Shown here one piece after another: positions 46,193 through 57,999 of a stretch of DNA of 64,000 nt. Made by a program: the position numbers and the translations under genes. This DNA is from Takakia lepidozioides (Eukaryota; Streptophyta; Takakiopsida; Takakiales; Takakiaceae). The stretch lies in contig CM060734.1 in assembly GCA_030704615.1 (NCBI GenBank), positions 60,838,042-60,902,041 of the forward strand, written 5' to 3'. Position 1 is the first letter of the stretch; each line of letters opens with the position of its first letter. A model generated the notes under the pieces. That model was not told the origin of the DNA. It saw nothing but the letters and a program-made list of their open reading frames with translations, and searched no databases.

Positions 46193-49100
46193 TCATGCAT
46201 CCTCCATCATGTCAATTTCCGCTTTAGAGAGTAAAGTCCCCATCTTCACCGGCCAAACGATTGGGATTTGCGGTTTGCTTATCACCGACTCACGGATAGT
46301 CCCCATCACGCAACGTTTCCTGTCATCAGGACAAAAGTAGAACTTGTGAGGCCTGGCCTCTCGCGCATTGTAATGCTTGAACAACCCTGTGAAAGTCGGG
46401 TCTAGAGTCCCGACAGGGGCTCTACAAATCATAGATGTGCACTTCATAGACGACGTTGCCCAGATAGCGGAACATTTCACTTTTGAGCCTTGCGGAGTCC
46501 GTTCTATGTGCCACATTGCGTCTACACAGTCAGACTTCCGGATGGGCAGCATGTTTTCCCCTTCTTTCCCTACAGATGTAGTTGTTGAACGCGGAGTGAA
46601 CTCTGCTGAAGAAGATTCACCCACAAAAGATGTGGCGTATACGAAAGTGGGAGCCGGCACACGAGGCACCGAAAAGTTATCCCTATCGTGCCGATGTAAA
46701 TCGCCGTCCGACCCTGGAGGGGTGTACCCTCCGGGTGTCTAGTTTGCGCTTGCATAAACCAAATCTCTCCTCACTTCCAGATGAGGAAGTCTTGACTGTA
46801 AAGGTGTTCCCATTGTGCATTTGTTAACAGCGTTGCCCATCTTAGCACGATTTTTGCATCTGTTTGTAGCCCTCAGCTGCAACTCCACCCTGTCTGGCCC
46901 CTTACCAACACCCCGTCCTCAAAGAAAGTCCCAGTACTATGTCTGTTGCGAGAGCTCGCGGACCATGTCATCCAAACTGGCAACGTACAGGCCCCAGCCG
47001 TTCTTCTCGGATTGCGCATTCCATATATTGTGCTCAGTTAGCGATAGATTACAGGACGACATATCCGCAATCTCTTCCAGCGACATATTCTGCATACAAT
47101 ATCCTCGCCCACCCATTATTAAACTTCCATGGGCAATTGCATTGACCAAAAAGATGGCATCAGAGGGTATTGGTGACAAACGAACACGTGAAATTCAGTG
47201 AAGTATGGAAGAGACCTTACTCTTGTCATGAAACCCCCCCCCACTGTTTGTAGTGCCGAAATCCCATCCAATCGTCAAGCTCTTTGAGTCCATCTTGACT
47301 TGCTGCGTCGGAGGAGTACCACCATGCCCGTATAATCTGGTATAAGGAGTTAGCTTCATGCTCGGTTGTTGCATCTTTATACAAATGGTAGAGTCTCATG
47401 TATTCTTCCTGCAATTCCGATTTTATGCAACTGTTCGTATGCCTTCGAAGGGACTGCGTCAAATGGAAAAGGCAAGTTTGCTCCCTGCCTAACATGGGTA
47501 TTTTCGGATCACCAGATTCAAAAACAGACCGGACTGCATTCCAATTTATCTGCACGTTGTCCGCCATGAATCCACAGAAGTTTGGATCTGGGACACCATG
47601 GTTTTTCATGACCTTCACAATGGACTTCCACATAAGAATTTGAGACTCGGTGTATTCGGATTACATGTCCCAGACTGTAATTGTCATAACTCTTTGGAAA
47701 GATGGATTGTACACATGAGCAGCCATGGTTGTCCAGTCCTTCACACGTTTCACGTGATCAAACATGAGCCACGATTTTTCGAGATCGCCACCGGGTTGCA
47801 TTCTGCGGACCAGGCTAACTCCACTTCCCTCTCCAACTATGGACATCTTCAATAAGTACAATTTCATTGACCCCTGGCCAGGAAAGACATTATCCTGAAT
47901 AAAGTCGTACCTACTTCTACGCTTCAATTCCAGGATGATATCCACATAACCTTGGCTCCCTCAGTGCATTGATCTGGTTACGAACATTGGGCGAACTCAG
48001 AGTCGAGAAATAGTCCATAACAACCTCTAATTTTTCACCGTCCAAATTCGTTGTCTTCTCTTCTGTTCCTCCTAGAATATGTTTTTGCAAGAAGCTCTTG
48101 CTTGCAGCAACTGCAATGGCAAAAGGCGATGCATTTGGAGCAGTCCCTACCTCATGCCGTGCAGCAGTCCTCGAATTGTCTCAATATTTTCCTGCGATCC
48201 CCCTTGGATACTGGGTGGACATGATTGCCCAAATGAACACAAGCTCGAATCAATGTGTGGGAACGGTGAATGACATAGTACGTACGGGCCTTGCATGTGC
48301 CAATGCATGTTGGGACCATCTTGCAGAACTTACAGAGTAGCGTCGTGTTTCTGGGAGGTGGACACCCCACTTCAAATGGGTTATCCGCGCAACCCTGGAG
48401 AACCTCCCAACCTCAGACAGTTGCAAGCGGCATTTTCACAATGGAGGTGTCCAACGCAGACTGATCTCCGGAACGACAAGCCATGAGGGTTGTGTATGTT
48501 GGATGTTGTAGTTCGACACCAAGGATGTCCATCGTGCTTTTTATCCATGCCTTGCATGAGTCCCGCCAAACCTCCACAAGACGTCCGAGGCGGCAGTTCA
48601 AAAACGACAGCACCATCAAATTCAGAAGGAAGATATTTTGTTCTTTGAATCCAGATTGTTCCCCATGCACTACCACGCATAGCACTCCTGCAATTTGGCA
48701 AGTCTTTCAGAGACTGCAGTTTCGGAATGACACTGCCAATCTCCTGTATATTTGGGTCTTTGACAGAAAGGGGGTGTGCTAGAGGTGGTAGAATCTCCGA
48801 GATATCATCGTCTTCCGAGCTTTCGGAGAGGTCAATAAACGTTGTTGAAGTGCTTGTGTACCTTTTCTAATTGGAAAAGGTATGAAGGCTGGAGCCACCG
48901 AAGCAGCCGTTCCTGGTGTGGGTGTAGAACTACCAAACAGACGCCTCTGATCCCCGTGTACGCGGTACTGCCTACCGGAACACTCCATTGTCTACGGTCA
49001 CCGCACATGATTGACTCCAAAATCAGCATACTGTCAACCTTGCCGGAAGCGTCGTACACTTCTCTCTCCACATGCACAGTTCCAGCTTGAAGATCCAAGC

Positions 49101-49422
49101 TTATACACAGGACATCCTCCTTGACGGTTGCCAGGCCATTTTCGTCAGGCACTTTCGTGAGGGGCATTGATTTGAAAGCGTAGTAGAATTTCGTTGGCCA
49201 ACTCACTTGTGAGAGACATTGCAGGAGCACAGAAGGGACCGGCTGATCCGTAACCATGTGGATAGCACTTGTAATCCAGTGCGCCGGACCTTTGTTGACT
49301 CTGTTCCAGCACTTTCTCTCTTGGATTCTATTTTGTTTTTTAAATGGTGAATCTTCAAGAGTATTTGGGTATGCATATTCACTTGGAATGTATGGGAATT
49401 TGTATGAGAATGTATGAATCAC
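46193..49422 (-). pseudogene. MULE-like transposase-type gene, broken
   Basis: Successive minus-strand frames: VSWPTKFYYAFKSMPLTKVP and VHVEREVYDASGKVDSM (49.4-48.8 kb); MFDHVKRVKDWTTMAAHVYN with SFQRVMTITVWDM (47.8-47.66 kb); FCGFMADNVQINWNAVRSVF, REQTCLFHLTQSLRRHT and MGFRHYKQWGG (47.6-47.23 kb); NIWNAQSEKNGWGLYVASLD (47.0 kb); and a C-terminal frame at 46669-46193. The middle part resembles transposase-core regions of MULE-like proteins (a DxxxxxN-type core and a C..H cluster). The first part is unassigned. Stops and shifts occur throughout. Alternatively it is a domesticated transposase-derived gene family that has decayed here. Confidence 0.42.
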
Positions 49423-49564
49423 TTACACACCACTTTGTTAGTGGTATATGTAAGACTATCACAGTAGGCAAGAATGGTTGTACTCCTCCAGATGCAGCCC
49501 TAATCACTTACATACCACTCTGGCAGTAATCATTCCAATACATGCAGATTCCTACGGACACAGT

Positions 49565-49865
49565 GGATGACCCAGTCAGTGGTTTTAGCACACAACCTAA
49601 CCACTACATCAATACTAGTATAACCACTCAGTCAGTAGGTTTAGCACACAAACTAACCACTACTACAATAATGCTATCTAGAACCACTCAGTAAGTGGTC
49701 TTAGCACACAACCTAACCACTACTTCAATACTGGTAGAACCACTCAGTCAGTGGTCTTAGCACACAACCTAACCACTACTTCAATACTGGTAGAACCACT
49801 CAGTCAGTGGTCTTAGCACACAACCTAACCACTACTGCAATACTGGTATAACAACCACTTAATCG
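49565..49865. repeat. Minisatellite with about 58-bp units
   Basis: Five units with AACCACTCAGTCAGTGGTCT, TAGCACACAACCTAACCACT and ACTTCAATACTGGTAG-like parts. The units nearest 49800 are almost identical, the left ones more diverged. Confidence 0.8.
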
Positions 49866-50144
49866 GTGAGTATAATATATATTGTTTATTCTCATTTCAT
49901 GATTATTCCTGGTATTTAATGCTCACTCACAGAGTTGTTTGTGAAGTCATTGCATTTTTCAGCGCATCCCTAAAATAGGGCACGTGTGCATTTGCAATAT
50001 TACCACGTGTTCAGATAATGGTCAACATAACCGTGTAACTAGATTCGTCCACGTGTCCATATGAATACGGACACGTGTCCGTCCATTGCTAAGAATGATC
50101 GATGGATTTGCTGCGTCCACATCGCATACGGTGGAAGTGGTTGG

Positions 50145-50435
50145 AATCACTATGTTGTGAAGTGGTTAGTTTACCACCGTGACACGTCAGACGTGGTTTG
50201 GCTTACCACTGTGACACGTCATAAGTGGTTAGTTTACCGTTGTGACACGTAAGTGAAAAGGTAGACTCGGAGGCAAGTGATCGTAACCACTGTCTTAACC
50301 ACTTCGGACACGTCATGTCTTTTACCACTGTTGAGTCAAGATCCACTGGTTCTTCATCACTCTGGGCCAGAGTGGTTGGGTGTCTTTTACCACTCAAAAG
50401 GGGGGTAATTACCAGAGTGGTTATTCCGTGTTTTT
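50145..50435. repeat. Short tandem units rich in AGTGGTT and GACACGT
   Basis: Roughly 36-40-bp units (AGTGGTTAGTTTACC then GTGACACGTCA) repeated about three times, followed by scattered ACCACT/AGTGGT hexamers. The same hexamer dominates the minisatellite at 49565-49865. Confidence 0.6.
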
Positions 50436-50499
50436 CTTTTAGTGATATATCCAAGTACAACCTCTAGGTCGATAATGTATGTTGTTGGCCCAATTGTCC

Positions 50500-52018
50500 A
50501 GTGTCATCTAAGTCCCAGTGTAATCCCCTATGTATCCAAGTGCGTCTCATATGTCGAGGCCCATGTGTGAAAAACTGAAATCTAAGCCCAAGTGCAATCC
50601 CCTATGCATCCACAGACCTTGCAGTTTGGGAAATCTCCACGTCATTGTTTCAACAAAGCCCACTTTGCTATTTTTGCAATCTCCCGTGTCGAGGCTTAAT
50701 ATATTGATATATCCACTTTGCTTATTTTCGCGAATTCCCAGCGGCCAAAAGTACTTGAAATTCCAAATCTCCCACGTGAAGGGCCAATCACTACTCCAGG
50801 AAAGGCCACTTTTTCTGAATTTCCAGCGACCCAAAGTACTCAAAATTCCATATCTCCCACACCGCGGGTCCAAAAATCATGAGACCAAGCCGGTGCACCC
50901 CTCCTCATGGAGGGCTTTCCAATGGCACCAAGCACCGGGGCTGGGCCCCGCGGTTTGGGAGATCTCACCGATGCTTCAAACAAAACAAAACAAAACAAAC
51001 AAATTGGCTTCCTTCATATATTGACTAGGGTAGGATGTGCCGTTGGCCCAAATGTCCAATGTCAAGTCCAAGTGCAATCCCCTATGTATATACTGCATCC
51101 AAGTGCTTCTCCCATGTAGAGGCCCATGTGTAATCTCATATACATCCAAGTGTTTCTCCAATGTAGAGGCCCAAGTACGACCTCCAATGTCCAATGTTAT
51201 CTAAGTCCAAGTGCAACCCCCTATGCATCCACAGACCCTGTAGTTGGGGAGATCTCCACGTCATTGGTCCAACAAAGCCCACTTTGCTATTTTTTGCAAT
51301 CTCCCCTGTCAAGGCTTATTATATTGATATATCCACTTTGCTTATTTTCGCAAATTTCCGGTGACCAAAAGTACTTGAAATTCCAAATCTCCCACGTGAA
51401 GGGCCGATCACTGCTCCAGGAAAGGCCACTTTGCTATTTTTCCCGAATTTCCAACGACCAAAAGTACTCAAAATTCCATATCACCCACACCGCGGGTCCA
51501 AAAATCATGAGACCAAGCCGGTGCACCCCTGCTCATCGAGGGCTTTCCAACGGCACCAAGTACCGGGGCTGGGGCCCGCGGTTTGGGAGATCTCACCGAC
51601 GCCACAAACAAACAAAATAAAACAAAACAAACAAACTGGCTTCCTTCATATATTGACTACCTAGGTAGCCTATGCCGTTGGCCCAAGTGTCCAATGTCAT
51701 CCAAGTCCAAGTGCAATCCCCTCTCTATCTAGAGACCCTCCTGTTTGGGAGATCTAGGCCTCGGGTAGCCTGTGCCATTGGCCCATGTGAAATCTCATGT
51801 ATGTATCCAAGTGCTTCTCCAATGTAGAGGCCCAAGTGCGACCTCCAATGTCCAATGTCATCTAAGTCCAAGTGCAATCCCCTATGCATCCACAGACCCT
51901 GTAGTTGGGGAGATCTCCACGTCGTTGGTCCAACAAAGCCCACTTTGCTATTTTTGCAATCTCCCCTATCGAGGCTTAATATATTGATATATCCACTTTG
52001 CTATTTTTCGCGAATTTC
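50500..52018. repeat. Tandem array of about 630-bp units (two and a half copies)
   Basis: Units begin near 50500, 51036 and 51669. Each carries CCTATGCATCCACAGACC, CCCACTTTGCTATTTTTGC, CACGTGAAGGGCCGATCACT and an ACAAAACAAAACAAACAAA tail, ending GGCTTCCTTCATATATTGAC. The third unit is cut at 52018. Subrepeats such as CATCCAAGTGCTTCTCC lie inside. The open frames of 164 codons seen in units 1 and 2 are aligned copies of the repeat, not genes. Confidence 0.72.
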
Positions 52019-53060
52019 CTTTTGTTCAACGATAGACTGAGCTAAAATTTCAGTCTAGCCTGTGTATATAGAGAGGGAGATGGGGACAGTGAGAGGAGAG
52101 AAACCTTATGGGAAGATGATACAGCATCGCACGATTACTCCTAGGCACCAGAGAGGAGCCAAGTAGACATTCCTATTCCATGGCTCTTGATGAGGTGGAG
52201 GACCTCATTGTAGATGTTGGCATGTCAGTTTTCTTTTAACAAAGCTCATTTCACTTTGCGTACTAAAATCCGAAATATTATTATGTAATGGCATATTTAA
52301 TGATTTGATGGTTATTTTAATTTTAATTTTAGTTATTTATATCCGGGTTTATAACCGGCTAGTGTACGATTGGAATAGCCGGCCTGTCCTATTGATACAT
52401 GTCCACAAATAAAAAATCATATTACTATTGAGAACCGGTGGATATTATAATTATTAAGTGAATATTCCAATACTATGGAACTGGCTGGTATTGAAAATAT
52501 ATATATTTCAATACCAGGACCCGGCTGCTATTAAAAAATGTAATACCCGCCCAGGGTCATAGGAACTAATTGTCTCACCACTTGGATCGCAAAAATCTTG
52601 GATTTGTGCTTACGAAAGGGACAATGTTAGAATCTCTATGTTTTGGCCTATATCCAAACCCCCAAGAAACACATATAAAGGAGCATATAGCATCCTATGG
52701 CAATTTGGCACCTGATATTTTACATGCCCCCATACCTTAGAATAGGATCTAGCTATGCATGTGAGGGCCCCAGCAAAAATGAACCCGACACTGTAGTGCA
52801 AATTCTTGGTCAAACCTGACATTGCAGGTTTTTCAAATTCCCAAAACAAAAGAGATCCCACCAAAGCATTATAATCTTGAAAAGTTTGTGGTGAAATTCT
52901 TCAAGATGTGGTGCTAGGTAGCAACATGTTTGTAAGGTTCATATTTATGGATGTAGTATGGTAGGTGGGCACTGGGTAGCTTGGTTTTATTGTCTAGGGT
53001 GAGACATTTAAAGGGCAAAAAAACTCTATGTGTAGGAAGTTAAGGGTTAAATGAGGAACC
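52019..53060. other. AT-rich intergenic DNA
   Basis: No gene seen. Fragments such as AACCGGCTAGT and CAATACCAGGACCCGGCTG recur loosely. Confidence 0.4.
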
Positions 53061-53065
53061 AACAA

Positions 53066-53320
53066 TAGGTAGCTCAGTTGGTTAAGTGCACTGAGTGCCA
53101 CTCAGATGAAAATCTTGCTACTGTACGGGTGGGGTATACTCTTCTCCCAGGTTCCTACGCCTCATGGCGTGGTAACTGTGAAAGAGGTTATTTTCTCCTC
53201 TCCTTGTTAAGGGGCCTGGTTACTCTGAAAGAGGTCATTTTCTCCTCTCTTTGTTAAGGGGCCTGATTTGTGAGCTGTCGCTCCCAGGTGTTTCCCTTTA
53301 AAGAAAAGAAAAAAAATACA
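53066..53320 (+). mobile_element. tRNA-derived SINE
   Basis: TAGGTAGCTCAGTTGGTTAAG at the start matches a tRNA A box; a degenerate B-box-like stretch (GATGAAAATC) follows about 50 bp later. A 51-bp internal duplication (CTGAAAGAGG, TTTTCTCCTCT, TTGTTAAGGGGCCTG) lies between 53170 and 53270. An A-rich end (AAAGAAAAGAAAAAAAATA) closes it. A further B-box-like piece on minus near 53410-53425 may be another SINE fragment. Confidence 0.55.
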
Positions 53321-53892
53321 TGGAATCCATGCAAGCCCCGCCGTATAGTAGTTATGAATAGGTAGTAAAAATCTGGAAGATCACATAATTAGTCTATTAA
53401 TAAATATCAAGGTAACAGGATTTGAGCCCTGAATCACCCAGGTGGCAGGCAGGTAATAGCCGATCGACTTTCATTTATGGCATGCACAAGAAGTTGACCA
53501 GATGTCAATCATTAAAAGATAGAATATTCTCTTGACAGCTGTCTCGATCCAATTGGAAGTCTAATCGAAAGTATGGGTGCTAAAGCAGCTGAAACCCTTT
53601 GCGTAGTCCTGCCTTAGGAAGGCAGGGCCAAAAAACAAAAATAAAATGAGGACTGTGGACGGCAGATACAGAGGGGCTCCGCCGTCGCGAGTCTTGGAAG
53701 GGGATCCAACGTTAAATTTAGTGAGGAGGTGGGTTACCTGCTTTTGGTGGGCTATGACATAAATACATACAAATCCATCAGCCTTCCAGATCCACTCCGC
53801 TGCTGATCGAGGGCACTTGTAAGCAGGTTTGGGCAGCTGCCGAGATCACGAGACTGCAGGTGAACTCGCGGAGGGAGAGTTGTAGCGTTGCG

Positions 53893-53899
53893 TATATAA
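53893..53899 (+). promoter_or_regulatory. TATA box of the terpene synthase gene
   Basis: TATATAA lies 64 bp before the ATG at 53963, so transcription should start near 53925, giving a short leader. Confidence 0.6.
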
Positions 53900-53962
53900 G
53901 TTAAGTTACTGTGATTACTGATTACTGTCATCACGTCAAGCCTTCCTACGCATTCTATTCGA

Positions 53963-55135
53963 GTGCTCAGCTCTAGTAGCAGCTGCCGGGCTGAGGACTG
54001 CAGAATGGGCCCCCAGCTCCAGAGCCCGCTCCATAATGGAAATGTACCCATTAAGAATCCCAGGGAGGATGAGATCGAGCTTCCACCTCTCGTCTCTTCC
54101 ATGGTCATCGCAGGCCTACCACCTCGACAGCAGAGCAAGTTTGTAGTTGACGCCGAGGAACGCCTGATGAAAATTTGGGAGCACTGGCAGATCAACTCGT
54201 TTGAATCCTATTGTCGTCTGGGCGTCTCGATGGCCAGCTTTATGTACAGCGGAGCCGTTAGTTCTGATCGTCTTGTAGCAGTATCTTTTATGAACGCCGT
54301 CACGTTTCTTCTGGATGATCTTTTCTTTGATTCTCCAAACGACTTGCTCCTCGAGGAGTATGGCATCGATCGCAGCATCCGTGAGAGCCCTCACAAAATC
54401 GGAGAGTTCTTCAACAACTTAATCCTTCAGATCTTCAGGCAACAAGAGCCTCTGTGCGATCCCACCCCGATCGAGAGGATGATGTGGGAAATGGGTCAGG
54501 ACTTCAGACGCTTGTCCAACCCGGAATGGTTCAACGCTTGTACAGACGCTCTCATCGGGTACTGCAGAGTGAGCGTTGCCAGCAGTGCTGACATTGCAGG
54601 CCACCGCTCATATTTGCAAGACTTGGAGTCTTACACCCAGATGCGCGCTTGGAACTCTGGAGGCTTGTTTTCCGTGAATCTCATGGAGCTTGCCTACAAT
54701 GCGTTTCTTCCAGACGAGGTGCGCGCGCAACCCCTCATCCGACAGCTGACCAACGCGACCCTCCTTCAGATGGCTTTCGTCAACGATATTTTCTCTTACC
54801 ACAAGGAGGTCATGCAGGAAGACAATCCGCGAAATCTAGTCAAGGTGTTGATGGAATCTGAAGGCACATTGCTACCCCAAGCTGCGTGGAGAGCCGTGGA
54901 CGTGGTGAACTCCTACACTCGCCTCGTCCTGAAGCTGGAGACGCAGTTGGCAGCGTCGGTGGGCGCGGAGCCTTGGGCCCATGCTGCGCGCCGCTACGTG
55001 GAAGGTTTGAAGGAGTATATGTCTGGCAGTATTCACGTTCATAGCATGAACAAGCGCTACCGGCATCCTGACTCAGTTTTCCCTGAGCTCAGGGCCATCA
55101 CCAATGTCCATCACCAACTACAAGAGATAATTTAG
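53963..55135 (+). CDS. Microbial-type terpene synthase-like protein (MTPSL), intronless
   Basis: A single 390-codon frame. The start at 53963 fits the TATA box; a second ATG at 54005 is also possible. Class I terpene synthase signatures: the aspartate-rich metal site LLDDLFFDSP (DDxxxD, about residue 120), an upstream FMNAVTF helix, the NSE triad in VNDIFSYHKEV (N, S and E spaced NDxxSxxxE, about residue 280), and the C-terminal RY pair in NKRYRHPDS. There is no N-terminal beta/gamma domain and no plastid transit peptide, and the length matches microbial-type enzymes (about 330-400 residues), not classical plant terpene synthases (550 or more). It should ionise a prenyl diphosphate, probably farnesyl or geranyl diphosphate in the cytosol, to make mono- or sesquiterpenes; the product cannot be predicted. 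No stop or frameshift, and higher GC than its surroundings. Likely functional. Confidence 0.9.
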   Translation: MLSSSSSCRAEDCRMGPQLQSPLHNGNVPIKNPREDEIELPPLVSSMVIAGLPPRQQSKFVVDAEERLMKIWEHWQINSFESYCRLGVSMASFMYSGAVSSDRLVAVSFMNAVTFLLDDLFFDSPNDLLLEEYGIDRSIRESPHKIGEFFNNLILQIFRQQEPLCDPTPIERMMWEMGQDFRRLSNPEWFNACTDALIGYCRVSVASSADIAGHRSYLQDLESYTQMRAWNSGGLFSVNLMELAYNAFLPDEVRAQPLIRQLTNATLLQMAFVNDIFSYHKEVMQEDNPRNLVKVLMESEGTLLPQAAWRAVDVVNSYTRLVLKLETQLAASVGAEPWAHAARRYVEGLKEYMSGSIHVHSMNKRYRHPDSVFPELRAITNVHHQLQEII

Positions 55136-55517
55136 AGCCTGATCAGATGCAGCACCTGCATCAACTTCAATGACATGTTGTAACGAACAATGCCTCACAA
55201 CACTTTCAATGTTCAACAAGTACGGTTCCTCATATATATATGTCCGCGGCATGCTTGATCTGCATAGTAGGACTTGATATATATTTTCATAGGTCATATA
55301 TAATGAGAGAGTGTTACATAGCATGTCAAAGCTAGACATCAACATTGCATTGAGTTGTGATTTTTACAGTGCTGATTTCTCTGCATAAAGATGAGGTTTT
55401 GAAGTGAACTTTAGCCTACCTCAAAGCCCACATTTGATGCAGTGTAGTGGTCAGCATAGATGGAAACAGCGGCCAGTTAGCTAGTGAACCACCCCATTGA
55501 TTTCTTGTTACTCTCAG

Positions 55518-55814
55518 GCTGGTTTTAATGTTGACCCAAAGAAAGCAGTAACCTTCAAGAACAAAAGCGATAATACAGCAAGCATAAATATTCGGGCCAG
55601 TTTTCTTAAAGCAGTGGTTGAAGCATGTGCTTCCCTCTCTACATGCAAGTACACTTGGCTTTCTCCATCACTAGTGGGCACTGCACGCTATGGAGGAAGA
55701 ATGCATGCAATTTTCGGCCCAGGGATTGAACAAGTCGCATGGCATTATTGGTTTCAAACCTTAACGAAGGCTCAGGCTGAAGTAGGAGATTCGAAGACAC
55801 CATTCTCAGAATAA
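55518..55814 (+). pseudogene. Isolated exon of an unrecognised gene
   Basis: A good acceptor (TTGTTACTCTCAG) ends at 55517 and a coding-like stretch follows: AGFNVDPKKAVTFKNKSDNT, ASINIRASFLKAVVEACASL, SLVGTARYGGRMHAIFGPGI and AWHYWFQTLTKAQAEVG, ending in a TAA at 55814. It has the amino-acid balance of a real protein, but I cannot assign a family, and no upstream exon is found before the terpene synthase. It may be a terminal exon left by duplication. Confidence 0.4.
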
Positions 55815-57590
55815 AGTGCAGAAGCTCTTTGAATCCAGACCATCATTGGCTGATGGCTACAGTGGCCCACAAAAAATATGCTGCACGCTCATCCTTGAGA
55901 TTGATCACATATGGTTGTCATGCATCTCAAGGGAGCCTTGAAAGAAAGAAACCGAGATAATGCAGGAATCAATGTGAACTCAACTGTTACTGCTCAACCG
56001 AAATACTGAAACCTCTCATTAGAACTCTCTAAGCCTCCCTCTCAGTTTGTGAGACTGCCTCTTCTCTATCACAGTCAAAGTGTGAATCTGACTGTGTTTG
56101 CCTTCTTTCACCTGAAGTTTCAATCTTTTGTACCAACTTCCTTTCTTAAGCGACATTCGTAAACCTTCCCTTTCCGGTCAGCCATTTCACCACATTCACA
56201 ATCCTGCTTAGTGCTTGTTGTTCACGTGACCGCATTTAAAAGACCTCTCGTGTGTACTTGATTGCTACACTCATGGTTCCTCATCTTCTTTCTTTAATGC
56301 TGAAGGCTCTTGGTTGCTCGTAATGGAGGAGAGCGGAAGAAAAAATGTTGTATTGAAGTTACATCACAGGGTCGCGGCCTGCGACAAGTCCATGAAAGCC
56401 AACCCCAGTTCAGCTCTAAGTCGTCCGCTCTATTCGACGCTGCGTTCACCACAAATTTTGCAGTACTTCTTAGTTTCAGCTTTATCGTAACTAAAAGCTT
56501 GTTGTTGAGAGCTCTCCGCCGGGAGCTCTTGTCCCCTTCTGTTCCTCTTCCTCCCTCGGCTCTCTATCTCTTCTGCGCTTTGTCACTCACTGGCAGTGCA
56601 ACAACACCCTCATTGAGAGAACAAAACTGGTATCATCATGAATGACATCAAGGAACCACTTTAATATGGTATGATGTCAATGCCTTGCCATCAATCACCA
56701 TTCAATTCATATCCCATTTGGTGAATATAACAATTGAATGGCCACCTAGATATCCCCATGGATGTCAATCAACAAAACCTCCTTGATTGCAGGAGTATGC
56801 TTTTTATTTTGTGCTCAGCCAGGGCATTGTAGCAATCTACAGGATTTGAGCTGATTAATCATGCGTATGGCTCAAAGGGGGTGATTTATATTGCATGATT
56901 GGGTGGAAACCTTCTCCATCCTTGACAGATGTTACGATCATGCCATGAGGTTTGTAAAGTAGTTCTACTTTTGTTCCCATGATTGGGAAGATGCACGCTT
57001 TGGTGGTGGTAGCCTGGTCTATGCAAGGCTGTGGTTCATCTATGACTGCTCACATTTCCACTCACCGTTGTCACAGAGAAGTCGAAGATCACCATATTTC
57101 AGGCATAAGCACACAAATGAGGTCCTTTGGATTGTGAACCCTTCTTGGATGAAAGCAAGGGTAGCTGCTATGGTACCAAATCAAGAACAATCTGGTGATG
57201 GATTCCAAGTCAAACAGATGGAACTAATCATAAGACGTGTTGCCGTAGCCTTGTGGCCATAGACCCCATGTCCAGTTGGGTACAATCATAATCGCTAAGT
57301 GCAGGACTGCAGAAGTGGTGGACTGTTAATATGTGGCCTGTCCTCATTGAAGAGATTGTTGGGATTAACTATGCGTGTTGAGTGTATGAATGAAAATAAC
57401 TATGTTAAACTAAGAGTTCTGAGTCATGCAGGATGACATGGTTGGATCAGGCACAGTTGTTCATTAGGCATCAAACTGGAAGCACCCCTATGTGTGAAAG
57501 AGGAGCAAGTGAGGGAGTAAAAAAGAACACTCCTGGTTCTCGTAGGGATGTGCCCTGAGATTATGTAAGGCAGGTCAACTGAAAGAGGCA
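55815..57590. other. Intergenic, no gene recognised
   Basis: Short open frames only, none with a recognisable domain. Confidence 0.45.
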
Positions 57591-57591
57591 A

Positions 57592-57852
57592 GTGCTGCAC
57601 ATCTTGAATCAACAAGGCAAGGCAGACTCCAATACTTACGTATGTCTCTTGCAGGAGTGCATCAACAGGAATGACCTTGCAGAGGGAAAACAGGTGCACT
57701 CCCACATTATACGAAATGGTTTCAAGCCGAAAATCTTCCTATTGAACACCCTGGTCATGTATGCGAAGTGTGGGAGTGTGATGGATGCACGCCATGTGTT
57801 TGACAGAATGCCTGAACGGTCACTGTTGACATGGACTATAATGAATGCATAA
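57592..57852 (+). pseudogene. PLS-class pentatricopeptide repeat fragment
   Basis: SNTYVCLLQECINRNDLAEG, KQVHSHIIRNGFKPKIFLLN, TLVMYAKCGSVMDARHVFDR and MPERSLLTWTIMNA contain about two and a half PPR repeats of the P-L-S type common in organelle RNA-editing factors. The frame stops at 57852, where a full gene would have many more repeats plus an E/DYW end. A fragment, copied or truncated by the copia element just downstream. Confidence 0.75.
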
Positions 57853-57999
57853 CGCTCTCAAAATAGAATAGACAATGGCCCCCATCGCCTTCAATTGTCC
57901 ACCTAGATTCGCCACTTCACTTAGTTACTTACGACCCAGGTAATGGTCCCCAAGACGGGTTGTTCAACGGAGAAGGCTCATATCTGTAGAACAAACACA

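Noticed and set aside
49565-49865. CRISPR-like array
   Set aside because: Units are contiguous without unique spacers, in a plant nuclear context: a minisatellite.
50530-51620. Two 164-codon frames as paralogous genes
   Set aside because: They are aligned parts of the 630-bp tandem units and have no protein-like character or splice context.
53066-53140. Genuine tRNA gene
   Set aside because: Only the A box is good; the cloverleaf cannot be completed, and the A-rich end and internal duplication fit a SINE.
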